From Firmicutes bacterium UBA5774 (GTDB lineage: Bacteria; Bacillota; Clostridia; Peptostreptococcales; Anaerovoracaceae): a stretch of DNA of 64,000 nt. The DNA lies in the NCBI GenBank assembly GCA_002418625.1, contig DIEM01000068.1:1-64000 (forward strand), written 5' to 3'. This document shows, one piece after another, positions 36,884-46,433 of this stretch. Both the position numbers and the translations under genes were made by a program. The notes under the pieces are model-generated. The model saw only the letters and a program-made list of their open reading frames with translations, ran no database searches and was not told the origin of the DNA. How positions within the stretch are numbered: position 1 is the first letter of the stretch; each line of letters opens with the position of its first letter.

Positions 36884-37945
36884 ATGATGAATGATAGACT
36901 GATGTCAAGAAATCCATTATCGCTTCAATTGCGTGCTGAAGATTTCCTGCCGGCCAATGAAGCTGAAAAACAGGAAATGGTCATTATGCGTGAAAGCGTT
37001 ACATATTGGCGCGACGCATTCATGCGCTTCAGGAAAAACAAGCTGGCGATGGCATCCTTTGTCGTTATACTTTGTGTTTTCGTATTTGCCTTTGCAATTC
37101 CGTCATTTTATCCATATGCTTACGAACAACAGATCAGAGGCAGTGAAAATCTGGCTCCGATGGAATATTCCGAAGCTGAGATCGCCATCATAGAATCCGG
37201 AGGCAGCGTCATGCCGCACATTCTGGGGACCGACAACCTCGGCAGGGACCTGATGATACGGGTCATGATGGGCAGCAGGATTTCGCTTCTCGTCGGATTG
37301 ATCGCCAGCGGGATCATACTGGTCATTGGCGCCTCGTATGGCGCGATCTCAGGTTATTTCGGAGGCAATCTCGATATGGCGATGATGCGGCTGGTCGATG
37401 TGATTTATACGGTTCCGGATATACTGGTCATCATTTTACTGACGGTCGTATTGAAAAATCCGCTCAATGCTTTCTTTGAGAAAGATACGTTCCTAAGTGG
37501 AATGAGTTCCATAGGTCCGGGACTCATCAGCATATTCATCACTTTCAGTCTGCTTTACTGGGTCGGTATGGCCAGGATTGTCAGGGGACAAGTCCTTATC
37601 ATAAAAGAGCAGGAATACATCACTGCTGCAAAAGCTCTCGGAGCGAAAAACGCCAGGATCATAAGAAGACATTTGCTGCCGAATTGCATCGGAACGATCG
37701 TCGTTACGACAACGCTGATGATCCCATCGGCAATATTCACTGAATCGTTCTTGAGCTTCCTGGGCCTTGGAGTCGCGGCTCCGATGCCGAGTCTGGGCTC
37801 GCTGGCCTCGCAGGCGATCGGGGGCATCAATTCATATGCCTACCGGCTTGTGGCGCCGTCAGTCGCTATCAGTATAATAATATTGTCATTCAATCTTTTC
37901 GGTGACGGGCTCAGAGACGCTCTGGATCCAAAGCTGAAGAAGTAA
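36884..37945 (+). CDS. oppC: Oligopeptide ABC transporter permease OppC
   Basis: 353 residues, somewhat long for OppC because of a cytoplasmic N-terminal extension of about 45 residues before the first membrane helix (MASFVVILCVFVFAFAIPSF). HILGTDNLGRDLMIRVMMGSRISLLVG near 110-136 and the coupling loop EYITAAKALGAKNARIIRRHLLPNCIG near 240-266 identify the OppC/DppC family. Heterodimer partner of OppB. Confidence 0.94.
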   Translation: MMNDRLMSRNPLSLQLRAEDFLPANEAEKQEMVIMRESVTYWRDAFMRFRKNKLAMASFVVILCVFVFAFAIPSFYPYAYEQQIRGSENLAPMEYSEAEIAIIESGGSVMPHILGTDNLGRDLMIRVMMGSRISLLVGLIASGIILVIGASYGAISGYFGGNLDMAMMRLVDVIYTVPDILVIILLTVVLKNPLNAFFEKDTFLSGMSSIGPGLISIFITFSLLYWVGMARIVRGQVLIIKEQEYITAAKALGAKNARIIRRHLLPNCIGTIVVTTTLMIPSAIFTESFLSFLGLGVAAPMPSLGSLASQAIGGINSYAYRLVAPSVAISIIILSFNLFGDGLRDALDPKLKK

Positions 37946-37959
37946 AGGAGGGGATAGGA

Positions 37960-38970
37960 ATGAAGGGAGAGTTTCTTCTTAATATCAAGGACCTAAGCGT
38001 ATCATTTTTTATCCCTGCAGGCGAAGTCAAGGCTGTTGACAAACTGAGCCTGGATCTCAAGCATGGAGAAGTGCTTGGAATCGTTGGGGAGTCAGGCAGC
38101 GGCAAGAGCGTATCCGCCTATTCGATCATGGGCCTTTTGTCCGATCCGGGTAAAATCGTAGGCGGCAGCATAGAATTCAATGACAGGCATCTTGAAAACC
38201 TCGATGAAAAAAGCTATAGGAAAATCCGGGGAAACGAGATCGGAATCATATTCCAGGATCCAATGACTTCGCTGAATCCTGTTTTCACGATCGGTAATCA
38301 GATCATGGAAGCGTTGCTGCTTCATAAGAAAATGACGAAGCAGGAGGCGCGGGAAAAGGCAGCCGATCTTTTAAGATTGGTTGGCGTCAATGAGCCTGAA
38401 AAGCGTCTCAAGCAATACCCGCATGAATTTTCGGGCGGCATGAGGCAACGCGTCATGATTGCCATGTCGCTGGCCTGCGAGCCAAAGCTGCTGATTGCGG
38501 ACGAGCCTACAACGGCTCTGGATGTGACGATACAGGCCCAGATACTTGACCTTATAAAAGAATTGAAAAATAAAATCAATATGAGCATCATCATGATCAC
38601 CCATGATCTTGGCGTCGTATCGGATATATGCGACAGGATCATCGTCATGTATGCAGGACAGATCGTGGAAAGCGGCAGGATCGATGATATATTCTATGAT
38701 CCACAGCATCCATACACCATCGGATTGCTTAATTCAATGCCGAAGCTCTACTCTGAGACACACGAAAAGCTAATTCCTATAGAAGGAACGCCCGTCGACC
38801 TTCTGAATCCTCCTCCGGGATGTCCGTTTGCGCCTAGATGCAAAAAATGCATGAAGATCTGCCTTGCTGAAAAGCCCTCTTACAGGGAACACGCTGAAGG
38901 GCATCTTTCCGCATGCTGGCTTTTTGAAAAGGGAGAATTCGACAAAGGGGGCGCAAACGAAAATGAGTGA
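37960..38970 (+). CDS. oppD: Oligopeptide ABC transporter ATPase OppD
   Basis: A 336-residue ATP-binding subunit. Walker A GESGSGKSV near 42-50, Q-loop FQDPMTSLNPVF near 100, signature FSGGMRQRVMIAMSLA near 151, Walker B LLIADEPTTALD near 172 and the His switch ITHDLGVV near 206. The C-terminal oligopeptide-type extension holds a Cys cluster (CPFAPRCKKCMKIC) that binds an iron-sulfur centre in related DppD/OppD proteins. Overlaps oppF by eight bases. Confidence 0.95.
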   Translation: MKGEFLLNIKDLSVSFFIPAGEVKAVDKLSLDLKHGEVLGIVGESGSGKSVSAYSIMGLLSDPGKIVGGSIEFNDRHLENLDEKSYRKIRGNEIGIIFQDPMTSLNPVFTIGNQIMEALLLHKKMTKQEAREKAADLLRLVGVNEPEKRLKQYPHEFSGGMRQRVMIAMSLACEPKLLIADEPTTALDVTIQAQILDLIKELKNKINMSIIMITHDLGVVSDICDRIIVMYAGQIVESGRIDDIFYDPQHPYTIGLLNSMPKLYSETHEKLIPIEGTPVDLLNPPPGCPFAPRCKKCMKICLAEKPSYREHAEGHLSACWLFEKGEFDKGGANENE

Positions 38971-39931
38971 AAAATTGCTTGAAGTAAAGGGATTAAAGAA
39001 ATATTTCCCCGTTAAGGGAGCCTATTTGCACAAAGCCTTTGTACAGGCTGTGGATGACGTTTCTTTCTTTATCAATAAGGGGGAAACGCTTGGACTTGTT
39101 GGTGAAAGCGGGTGCGGCAAAACAACGGTCGGCAGGACGATATTAAGACTTCATGAACCGACTGAAGGAACCATCATTTATGATGGCGCTGATATAACGA
39201 AAGCGAATATGCTGCCTTACCGCAAGAGAATGCAGATTGTTTTCCAGGATCCTTACGCATCGCTGAATCCCAGAATGACAGTGGGAGATATCGTGGGAGA
39301 AGCGATCGACATCCATAAGCTTGCGTCTTCGACCAAGGATCGCAAGGATATGATCGTATCCCTGCTTGAGCACGTCGGATTGAACAGCGAGCATGCGACC
39401 AGATATCCCCATGAATTTTCCGGCGGGCAGAGACAGAGGATCGGCATAGCCAGATCCCTTGCGGTTTCTCCCGAGTTCATCGTCTGCGATGAGCCGATCT
39501 CGGCACTTGATGTGTCGATACAGGCTCAGATCATCAATATGTTCGAAGATCTGCAGGAGAAGATGGGTCTCACATATCTTTTCATAGCGCATGATCTATC
39601 GGTTGTCAAGCATATCAGCAACAGGATCGGCGTCATGTATCTCGGAAAGCTGATGGAGGTCACCGCGAGCAAAGAGTTGTATAAGATGCCGCTGCACCCG
39701 TACACGCAATCGCTGCTGTCAGCCATACCGGTACCCGATCCTAAAATGAGCAGGGAAAAGAAAAGAATCATCCTTGAAGGCGACGTCCCCAGTCCGGTCA
39801 ATCCGCCGTCCGGCTGCCGGTTCAGGACGCGATGCAGGTATGCCATGGAGATATGCGCGCAGCAGGTCCCTGAAATGAAAGAATATGGAACGGGTCATTT
39901 TGCCGCATGTCATAAGCTCGATCAGCAGTAA
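38963..39931 (+). CDS. oppF: Oligopeptide ABC transporter ATPase OppF
   Basis: A 322-residue ATP-binding subunit. Walker A GESGCGKTT near 50, Q-loop FQDPYASLNPRM near 94, signature FSGGQRQRIGIARSLA near 152, Walker B FIVCDEPISALD near 173. The C-terminal Cys motif GCRFRTRCRYAMEIC matches the OppF family. Chosen start ATG 38963 (MSEKLLEV) follows AAGGGGG; the open frame upstream runs antiphase through oppD. Pairs with OppD to power import. Confidence 0.95.
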   Translation: MSEKLLEVKGLKKYFPVKGAYLHKAFVQAVDDVSFFINKGETLGLVGESGCGKTTVGRTILRLHEPTEGTIIYDGADITKANMLPYRKRMQIVFQDPYASLNPRMTVGDIVGEAIDIHKLASSTKDRKDMIVSLLEHVGLNSEHATRYPHEFSGGQRQRIGIARSLAVSPEFIVCDEPISALDVSIQAQIINMFEDLQEKMGLTYLFIAHDLSVVKHISNRIGVMYLGKLMEVTASKELYKMPLHPYTQSLLSAIPVPDPKMSREKKRIILEGDVPSPVNPPSGCRFRTRCRYAMEICAQQVPEMKEYGTGHFAACHKLDQQ

Positions 39932-39969
39932 ATCAATAATCCTGAGCGTTGGCTATAATATTTTAGTTG

Positions 39970-39998
39970 TTGAAGAAATGACTGAAATGTATTATATT
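39970..39998 (+). promoter_or_regulatory. Internal promoter before oppA
   Basis: TTGAAG (39970-39975), 17 bases, TATATT (39993-39998). It would give the binding-protein gene extra transcription beyond readthrough from oppF. Confidence 0.55.
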
Positions 39999-40014
39999 AT
40001 AGTAGTATGATATC

Positions 40015-40039
40015 TCGGATCGCGACAGTTGCGATCCGA
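40015..40039 (+). other. Hairpin upstream of oppA
   Basis: TCGGATCGC (40015-40023) and GCGATCCGA (40031-40039) form a perfect 9-bp stem with a 7-base loop. It is not followed by T residues and lies just before the ribosome site (GTGGAGGAG), at the 5' end of any transcript from the promoter above. A likely mRNA-stabilising or processing element. Confidence 0.6.
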
Positions 40040-40065
40040 AATAAGAAGAAGTGGAGGAGTAAAAT

Positions 40066-41682
40066 ATGACTAAGAAAATTCTTGCCATTATGCTTGCACT
40101 TATGCTGGTATTTTCCCTCGGAGCTTGTGGGGGCGGAGATACCGGCGAGGAAGAAGCAACGGTCCTTACAGTTAATATCGGACCTGAGCCGGACAGCATC
40201 GACCCAGCGAACAATGAGGCTGTGGATGGAGCGACACTCCTGGTTCATGGTTTTGAAGGACTCATGAAACTTGATTCCGATGGTATGCCTGTACCGGGCA
40301 TGGCTTCGGAATACACTATCAGCGAAGATTTGCTGACCTATACATTCACGCTTCGTGACGACGCTGTCTGGAACGACGGTGAGCCGATCACGGCAGATCA
40401 GTTCGTGTATTCGTGGAAGAGGGCTGTATCACCTGAAACCGCAGCACCTTATGGCTACATGTACGATGTTGTAAAAGGCTATACTGAAGCTTCGGAAGGA
40501 AATCTGGACGCGCTTGCAGTGACAGCGATCGACGACAAGACAGTTGAAGTCACGCTTAATGCGCCGACGCCATATTTCCTCGAGCTTTGCGCGTTCCCGA
40601 CCTATTCGCCTGTAAGACAGGACATCGTTGAAGGTAACGACGCCTGGGCGACAGATCCGTCAACCTACATTTCCAACGGCCCTTACAAATTGATCGAATG
40701 GGAACACAACTCCTATATGCTTTATGAAAAGAACGAATATTATTATGATTTGGACACGCTTGTTCCGGATCAGATAAAATTTGTACTGATGGAGGATGAC
40801 AACGCAATTCTCGCAGCCTTCCAGAATGGTGAAATCTCATTTGCGGATACGATGCCGAATGATGAAATCGATGCCTATACCGACAAACCGGAATTCAATA
40901 AAGAAGGCCAGTTAGGCACCTACTTCATATGCTTCCAGACCCAGAAGGCGCCTTTCGACAATCCTGATGTCAGAAAAGCATTGTCGCTGGCTATCGACAG
41001 AAATTACATCTGCGAGCAGATTGGAAAGGCCGGACAGGTTCCTGCTGCGGCATTTGTACCTACAGGACTTTCGGATATCGATCCCGCTGAAGAATTCAGA
41101 ACTGTCGGCGGCGACTTCTATTCAGTAGATCCGGCAGATTATGAAGCCAACGTCAAGGAAGCTCAGGAGCTTCTTGCAAAAGCCGGTTATCCCAACGGCG
41201 AAGGATTCCCGAAATTTGAATATATCCTGAATGAAAGCACCGGACATCTTCAGATGGCAGAAGCGCTTCAAAACATGTGGAAAGAAAAACTCGGCATCGA
41301 GTGCACGCTTTCGCAGCAGGAGTGGAGCGTATTCCTGAACACCCGTCAGAATGGCGAATATCAGGTTTCCCGTCATGGCTGGCTCGGAGATTACAATGAT
41401 CCGATCTCGTTCATCGACATGTGGGTCACCGGTGGTGGAAACAACGATGCGAAATGGTCCAATCCTGAATATGATGCGCTTGTTAAAGCAGTCAAATCAA
41501 CAGGAGACAGAACCGAACGGTATACAAAGATGCATCAGGCTGAAGAGATTCTGATGACAGAATTGCCGATTGCGCCGATCTACTACTATGTGGATATTTT
41601 CCTCAAAGATCCGAACATGGAAGGATTCTATACATCACCGTTAGGATACAAATACTTCATGTATACTTCCATTGCCGAATAG
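40066..41682 (+). CDS. oppA: Oligopeptide-binding lipoprotein OppA
   Basis: 538 residues of the SBP_bac_5 family. The signal peptide MTKKILAIMLALMLVFSLGAC ends in the lipobox LGAC (residues 18-21), so C21 would be lipidated and anchor the protein outside. The mature region has the typical EPDSIDPANNEAVDGATLLVHGFEGLM, DDAVWNDGEPITADQFVYSWKRAV and KALSLAIDRNYI blocks. It captures peptides for OppBCDF. Own promoter and upstream hairpin allow higher expression than the membrane components. Confidence 0.95.
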   Translation: MTKKILAIMLALMLVFSLGACGGGDTGEEEATVLTVNIGPEPDSIDPANNEAVDGATLLVHGFEGLMKLDSDGMPVPGMASEYTISEDLLTYTFTLRDDAVWNDGEPITADQFVYSWKRAVSPETAAPYGYMYDVVKGYTEASEGNLDALAVTAIDDKTVEVTLNAPTPYFLELCAFPTYSPVRQDIVEGNDAWATDPSTYISNGPYKLIEWEHNSYMLYEKNEYYYDLDTLVPDQIKFVLMEDDNAILAAFQNGEISFADTMPNDEIDAYTDKPEFNKEGQLGTYFICFQTQKAPFDNPDVRKALSLAIDRNYICEQIGKAGQVPAAAFVPTGLSDIDPAEEFRTVGGDFYSVDPADYEANVKEAQELLAKAGYPNGEGFPKFEYILNESTGHLQMAEALQNMWKEKLGIECTLSQQEWSVFLNTRQNGEYQVSRHGWLGDYNDPISFIDMWVTGGGNNDAKWSNPEYDALVKAVKSTGDRTERYTKMHQAEEILMTELPIAPIYYYVDIFLKDPNMEGFYTSPLGYKYFMYTSIAE

Positions 41683-41713
41683 CCGATTGAATAACAACTG
41701 AATAGTGCGAAAG

Positions 41714-41743
41714 AAATGCTCCTGCGGCAACGCGGGAGCATTT
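41714..41743 (+). terminator. Terminator-like hairpin after oppA
   Basis: A 14-bp stem, AAATGCTCC plus TGCG against CGCG plus GGAGCATTT, with one G-T pair and a GCAA tetraloop, followed only by a short T/A mix (TTTCAATT). Confidence 0.65.
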
Positions 41744-41792
41744 CAATTGGTCTGCCTTTGATGGCCATTTAGAATACTATATATTGGATTTT

Positions 41793-42539
41793 TTATCGAG
41801 CGATTTTGAATTCGCAGTGAACGACGGCGGTGATTTCTTTTTCAAGCGAATAGGTGTCGTTCATGCCGTAATCAGATATTTCGTTGGAATAGAGAGGTGT
41901 GATCTGAATGACACCCATATCGGCGTATTTAAGTCCACCGAGAGAGCTACCGGCGTTTTCCGCAATCATTTCGGCGCGCTTTTTGGCATCCTTGGTAGCC
42001 TCTGCGAGCATTGTTACTTTAAGGTCGGCAATTTTGGTGTAAAGGTATTGTGGCGCAAAGGACTGAAACTGGACGCCTTCATTGATGAGCTCCGTGGCGT
42101 TACGGGAAATTTCGGTGATTTGATCGATTTCTTCCGAGCTGATCGTCACTGTCTGGTAAAGATCGTAATAGTCGATTTGACTGGTATATTGGCCGCTTGG
42201 CAGAGTGACATAATAAATGTTTGTATTAATCGATGAAAATACAATTTTATCTGCGGGAACGCCTTGCTTGATCAGATAGGCCTGGACCTGATTCTTATTT
42301 GTTTCAAGCTGTGCGTAGGCATCCTGAAGCACTGGCGCTTTTGCGTCGAAACTGCCGGTCCAGACGATCAGATCCGAAGTGATCTGCTGCTTGGCTGATC
42401 CGGTCACGATGATGCTGTTGCTGCCGCCTTTGACTTCGATAATGCTATTGCCAAGGATCATTGCCGATACGATGACTCCTATGACGATGATTGTGGCTAA
42501 AGAAATAGTTGCTATGATTTTAACCTTGTTTTCACTCAT
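41793..42539 (-). CDS. SIMPL domain protein (DUF541)
   Basis: 248 residues. An N-terminal membrane segment or signal anchor (about 8-30: IIATISLATIIVIGVIVSAMILG) is followed by a SIMPL/DUF541 domain with the family pattern IIVTGSAKQQITSDLIVWTGSF and LDAYAQLE-type helices; VTMLAEATKDAKKRAEMIAENAGSSLGGL near 185-213 is characteristic. SIMPL proteins are secreted or membrane-bound, of unclear function, with periplasmic stress roles in some species. AAGAAGG site. Downstream of the HerA-like ATPase gene. Confidence 0.9.
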   Translation of the reverse strand: MSENKVKIIATISLATIIVIGVIVSAMILGNSIIEVKGGSNSIIVTGSAKQQITSDLIVWTGSFDAKAPVLQDAYAQLETNKNQVQAYLIKQGVPADKIVFSSINTNIYYVTLPSGQYTSQIDYYDLYQTVTISSEEIDQITEISRNATELINEGVQFQSFAPQYLYTKIADLKVTMLAEATKDAKKRAEMIAENAGSSLGGLKYADMGVIQITPLYSNEISDYGMNDTYSLEKEITAVVHCEFKIAR

Positions 42540-42594
42540 AATGGCCTTCTTTCTGATTTTGAATTAAAATAACGAAAATTATGGGCTATCGCCA

Positions 42595-44088
42595 TTACTT
42601 TTTCATAAGAGATCCCAGTAAGCCGCGAACCACTTCTCGACCGATCTGGCGTCCTACGGAGGTCATGAACGATTTTGTAGCCTTTTCCATCGTGGTATCC
42701 CGTCTTCGGGTGGAGGCTTTTGCGGGTGTGTTTGGAGTTTTGTATCCAGCATCTCGCTTGGCCTTTTCATCGGCGGCAGCCGCCGCCTCGGATGCGGAAA
42801 GCCGCTGCTCCGCATGTCTTTGAAGCATCTCATAAGCGGATTCGCGGTCGGTGACAGCTTCATATTTTCTGTTCATGACCGAGGTGGATATCAGCTGCGC
42901 GCGGTCATCAGGAGTGATCGTGCCGATGCGGCTTCTTGGGGGCAATACAAGCGCCCGTTCAACAATCGAAGGCCGTCCATCTTTATCCAGGAATGAGACA
43001 AGGGCTTCTCCGACCCTGAGGTCAAGAATTGCTTCAGCTACTGTCAACTCAGGATTTGGCCTGAATGTCGATGCTGCAGCTTTGATTGCAGCCTGCTCTT
43101 TCGGCGTGAACGCCCGAAGCGCATGCTGCACTTTGTTGCCGAGTTGTCCGAGAACGGTATCGGGTATGTCGATGGGATTCTGCGTGATGAAATACACACC
43201 GACGCCTTTTGAACGGACAAGTCTTACGACCTGCTCGATTTTATTGAGCAGCGCATCAGGCACATCGTTGAAAAGAAGATGTGCTTCATCGAAAAAGAAT
43301 ACGATTTTGGGCCTTTCAAGATCACCGACCTCCGGAAGCTCTTCAAAAAGTTCTGACAGGAGCCAAAGGAGGAAAGTGGAGTATAAGCCCGGAGAATTGA
43401 TAAGTTGTTCGGCGGCAAGAACATTCACATAGCCCATGCCGTTTTCGTTGAAACGAATCATATCATGTATATCCATTGCAGGTTCTCCGAAGAATTGATC
43501 TCCTCCTTGTTCCTCTATGGACAGCAGGCCCCGTTGTATGGCGCCGATCGTAGGCTTGGAGATATTGCCGTATTCAGTCGTGAATTCAGCCGCATTGTCT
43601 CCGACATATTTCAGCATGGCCTTCAGATCCTTCAGGTCGATCAGGAGCGTCCCTTTATCGTCGGCAATCCTGAAGATCATTTGAAGCACACCGCTTTGCG
43701 TTTCGTTCAGGTCCAGAAGTCTTGCCAGCAGCAATGGACCCATGTCGGAAATGGTGGTGCGCACCGGATGCCCGAGTTTGCCGAATATATCCCATACAGC
43801 AGTCGGGAATCCTTGGAAGGTGAAATCCGAAAGGTTCAGGTTCTTGATCCTCTCCTCGATTTTCGGAGTCAGTTCCCCCGGCGTGCAGATGCTTGCAAGA
43901 TCGCCCTTGACATCAGCGAGGAAAACCGGCACCCCTATGGCGCTGAAGGATTCAGCCAGGACTTTAAGAGAAATAGTCTTACCGGTTCCGGTAGCTCCGG
44001 CAATCAGCCCATGACGGTTGGCCATATCGGGAAGAAGATGAAGCTGTCTTTTGCCTGACGCGAAAAGAATGGGAGCTATATCGTTCAT
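42595..44088 (-). CDS. HerA-like helicase/ATPase (DUF853)
   Basis: 497 residues. Walker [19 protein letters not shown] near residue 32, [12 protein letters not shown] near 56 and Walker [18 protein letters not shown] near 260, then [31 protein letters not shown] near 295-325 place it in the HerA/FtsK-related DUF853 family. The substrate is unknown; archaeal HerA works with NurA in DNA end resection, but no nuclease partner is adjacent. The C terminus is a charged linker ending [27 protein letters not shown] site, 16 bases after the pepS-like gene. Confidence 0.9.
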   Translation of the reverse strand: MNDIAPILFASGKRQLHLLPDMANRHGLIAGATGTGKTISLKVLAESFSAIGVPVFLADVKGDLASICTPGELTPKIEERIKNLNLSDFTFQGFPTAVWDIFGKLGHPVRTTISDMGPLLLARLLDLNETQSGVLQMIFRIADDKGTLLIDLKDLKAMLKYVGDNAAEFTTEYGNISKPTIGAIQRGLLSIEEQGGDQFFGEPAMDIHDMIRFNENGMGYVNVLAAEQLINSPGLYSTFLLWLLSELFEELPEVGDLERPKIVFFFDEAHLLFNDVPDALLNKIEQVVRLVRSKGVGVYFITQNPIDIPDTVLGQLGNKVQHALRAFTPKEQAAIKAAASTFRPNPELTVAEAILDLRVGEALVSFLDKDGRPSIVERALVLPPRSRIGTITPDDRAQLISTSVMNRKYEAVTDRESAYEMLQRHAEQRLSASEAAAAADEKAKRDAGYKTPNTPAKASTRRRDTTMEKATKSFMTSVGRQIGREVVRGLLGSLMKK

Positions 44089-44103
44089 GGCATGGTCCTC
44101 CTT

Positions 44104-45213
44104 TTATTTAAGGTTTTCCGGATTGAGGCCTTCGAGCTCCGGCAGTACGAAAAGGCCGTCCTTGCGGATCAGAACATCGTCGAACCAAATTTCGCCGCCG
44201 CCGTATTCAGGACGCTGTATCGCAACAAGATCCCAATGAAGCGCGGATTCATTTCCGTTGGAGGCGTCTTCATAGGAAGAGCCTGGAGTAAGATGAAAGC
44301 TGCCGGCAATTTTTTCATCAAACAGCGTATCCTTCATAGGCTCAAGGATATATGGATTGACTCCAATCGCAAATTCACCGAAATATCGCGCGCTCTCGTC
44401 GATATCCAGCACTTTGTTGATCCGTTCATTATTGTTCGACGTGGCTTTGATGATTTTACCGTCCTTGATCTCAAATACGATATTCTCAAACGTAAAGCCT
44501 TCCTCAACAGAGGGGGTATTATAGGATATGATACCATTCATCGATTCCCTCACAGGTGCCGTATAGATCTCCCCATCAGGAATGTTGCATTTGCCGTCGC
44601 ATTTGATCACGCCGATCCCTTTGATGGAAAATGCGAGATCGGTTCCGGGTCCTTTGATCCGTACCTTGTCTGTACGCTCCATCAGTTCGGCCAGCGGGTC
44701 CATGGCTTTTGACATTTTACCATAATCGAGATTGCAGACATCAAAGTAGAAATCCTCGAAGGCTTCCAGACTGGTGCCGGCCAGCTGCGCCATGGAATCG
44801 TTGGGATAGCGCAGGATCACCCATTTTGTATGGTCCACCCTGTAATCAAGGACCGGGCGCAGCGTCTTGTTATACAGGGACATCTTGTCCGGCGGAACAT
44901 CGGCAAGCTCGGAGATATTGCCAGTCGCTCTCACAGCGATGAAAGCATCCATGCCTTTCATCTGTGTCAATTCGTAATCCCTTTGGAATTCCAGCTGCTG
45001 CTGTTCACAGCCGAGAGCAAGTTCCCGCGTGATGGCGTTGTCCTTGATCTCCATATAAGGAAAAGCGCCTGTGGCATATATTTCTTTCAGGATTTGTTTG
45101 ATCAGCGGTTTCGCCGTATCGCCGCTATAAGAAACCAGAACCTTTTCGCCTTTTTCGATTCTGCAGGAATAATGTACCAGGGAATCGGCCAGTTTTTTTA
45201 TTCTTGGATCCAT
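44104..45213 (-). CDS. M29 family aminopeptidase
   Basis: 369 residues of the thermophilic aminopeptidase family (AmpS/PepS). It begins MDPRIKKLADSLVHYSCRIEKGEKVLVSYSG. The metal-binding half includes IPDGEIYTAPVRESMNGIISYN near 212, EGFTFENIVFEIKDGKI near 240 and ESALHWDLVAI near 325, with the Glu, His and Asp ligands of the family. It trims N-terminal residues from peptides in the cytoplasm. First gene of the minus-strand block, with its own promoter. Confidence 0.93.
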   Translation of the reverse strand: MDPRIKKLADSLVHYSCRIEKGEKVLVSYSGDTAKPLIKQILKEIYATGAFPYMEIKDNAITRELALGCEQQQLEFQRDYELTQMKGMDAFIAVRATGNISELADVPPDKMSLYNKTLRPVLDYRVDHTKWVILRYPNDSMAQLAGTSLEAFEDFYFDVCNLDYGKMSKAMDPLAELMERTDKVRIKGPGTDLAFSIKGIGVIKCDGKCNIPDGEIYTAPVRESMNGIISYNTPSVEEGFTFENIVFEIKDGKIIKATSNNNERINKVLDIDESARYFGEFAIGVNPYILEPMKDTLFDEKIAGSFHLTPGSSYEDASNGNESALHWDLVAIQRPEYGGGEIWFDDVLIRKDGLFVLPELEGLNPENLK

Positions 45214-45268
45214 GTTGTACCTCTTTTCGTTGGAAATATAGTGATTTGCATGTTCTTGAGCACGATTT

Positions 45269-45298
45269 ATTATAACAAATGTGAAGGTTACATGTAAA
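45269..45298 (-). promoter_or_regulatory. Promoter of M29 peptidase-herA-SIMPL block
   Basis: Minus strand TTTACA (45293-45298), 18 bases, TATAAT (45269-45274). Confidence 0.6.
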
Positions 45299-45303
45299 TG
45301 GTA

Positions 45304-45332
45304 TTTACCTGATGTGGATTATATGTTAGAAT
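45304..45332 (+). promoter_or_regulatory. Promoter of lipid kinase gene
   Basis: TTTACC (45304-45309), 17 bases, TAGAAT (45327-45332). It lies back to back with the minus-strand promoter; only five bases separate the two -35 boxes. Confidence 0.5.
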
Positions 45333-45361
45333 CTTAAAGTATCTTATGTCCGGGAGGCAAA

Positions 45362-46291
45362 ATGAAACACATTTTTGTCATCAATCCGTCAGCAGGCGAC
45401 GGTGAAGCCGAACGCGAATTTTTACCGGCCATCATCCAGGCTGCGAATGCCGCGGGCATCCTTTACGAGATACATATTACATCAGGCAGTATGGATGCGG
45501 AGAGATTTTCACGTGAAAAATGCTTGGAAGATGGACCTGTCAGGCTCTACGCCTGCGGCGGTGACGGAACTTTGAATGAAGTCGCCAATGGTATTTACGG
45601 ACACGACAATGCTGAATTGGCTGTCATTCCGGCAGGTACGGGCAATGATTTCGTGAAGACGTTCAAAAATAGCCATTATTTCACCGATTTAGACCGGCAG
45701 ATAAAAGGCAAGCCTGTGATCATCGATCTTCTTAAGTATAATGGCAGGTTTGGCGTCAATGTCTGCAACGCTGGCTTTGATAGCGCGGTGGCAAACAGGA
45801 TAGAGAAGCTGAAGCGTTATCCGCTGCTTCACGGTAAAACTTCCTATATTGCGGGAATATTCCTGGAGTTTTTCAAGAAAATGGGAAACTGCCTTGAAGT
45901 GACGATTGATGACAGTGAAACATATACAGGGAATTTTCTCCTGTTCGCCGCAGGGATCGGCTCCTATTATGGCGGTGGGTTCCACGCTTTGCCTCTGGCA
46001 TCAAGGAGCAGGGGGGAAATGGATCTGTGCCTTGTGCGAAAATTCGGGCGGCTTAAATTTTTAAGCATGATCAGTGATTATAAGGCTGGCCGACATGTTG
46101 AAAAATTAAAATTCAAAGAGCTTGTCATCTACCGGAAATGCAGGAAGGTCACTGTTAAATCTGAAAAGCCATTTTTATTCAGCGCAGATGGCGAAACGAA
46201 CCTGAAAAAGGAAGTCTGTATCGAAGTAGTACCGCGCGCGATCAGACTATCGCTTCCGGAAGGATGTGAAATGGGCCTGGAAAATGAATGA
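45362..46291 (+). CDS. Diacylglycerol/lipid kinase, YegS/DagK family
   Basis: 309 residues of the DAGK catalytic family. HIFVINPSAGDGEAE at the start, the nucleotide loop ACGGDGTLNEVANGI near 63-77 and VIPAGTGNDFVKTF near 85-98 are diagnostic; GGGFHALPLASRSRGEMDLCL near 205 completes the site. It phosphorylates diacylglycerol or a related lipid at the membrane. GGGAGG site. tRNA-Ser begins nine bases after the stop, so both may share a transcript. Confidence 0.92.
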   Translation: MKHIFVINPSAGDGEAEREFLPAIIQAANAAGILYEIHITSGSMDAERFSREKCLEDGPVRLYACGGDGTLNEVANGIYGHDNAELAVIPAGTGNDFVKTFKNSHYFTDLDRQIKGKPVIIDLLKYNGRFGVNVCNAGFDSAVANRIEKLKRYPLLHGKTSYIAGIFLEFFKKMGNCLEVTIDDSETYTGNFLLFAAGIGSYYGGGFHALPLASRSRGEMDLCLVRKFGRLKFLSMISDYKAGRHVEKLKFKELVIYRKCRKVTVKSEKPFLFSADGETNLKKEVCIEVVPRAIRLSLPEGCEMGLENE

Positions 46292-46300
46292 TCCCAATAT

Positions 46301-46389
46301 GGAGAAGTAGCGAAGTGGCCGTAACGCGCCGCACTCGAAATGCGGTTGTCCGCAAGGGCACGTGGGTTCGAATCCCACCTTCTCCGCCA
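46301..46389 (+). tRNA. tRNA-Ser (anticodon CGA)
   Basis: An 89-base cloverleaf with a long variable arm. The acceptor stem GGAGAAG (46301-46307) pairs with CTTCTCC (46379-46385), followed by discriminator G and encoded CCA. The anticodon stem CCGCA/TGCGG encloses CTCGAAA, with anticodon CGA at 46336-46338 reading UCG. The T arm is GTGGG-TTCGAAT-CCCAC. The variable arm TTGTCCGCAAGGGCA is typical of class II serine tRNAs. Confidence 0.97.
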
Positions 46390-46390
46390 A

Positions 46391-46427
46391 AAAAAGATAC
46401 CCACACGTTTTGTGTGGGTATCTTTTT
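46391..46427 (+). terminator. Terminator after tRNA-Ser
   Basis: AAAAAGATACCCACAC (46391-46406) pairs perfectly with GTGTGGGTATCTTTTT (46412-46427) around GTTTT: a 16-bp stem ending in a T-run. Confidence 0.93.
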
Positions 46428-46433
46428 AGCGAA

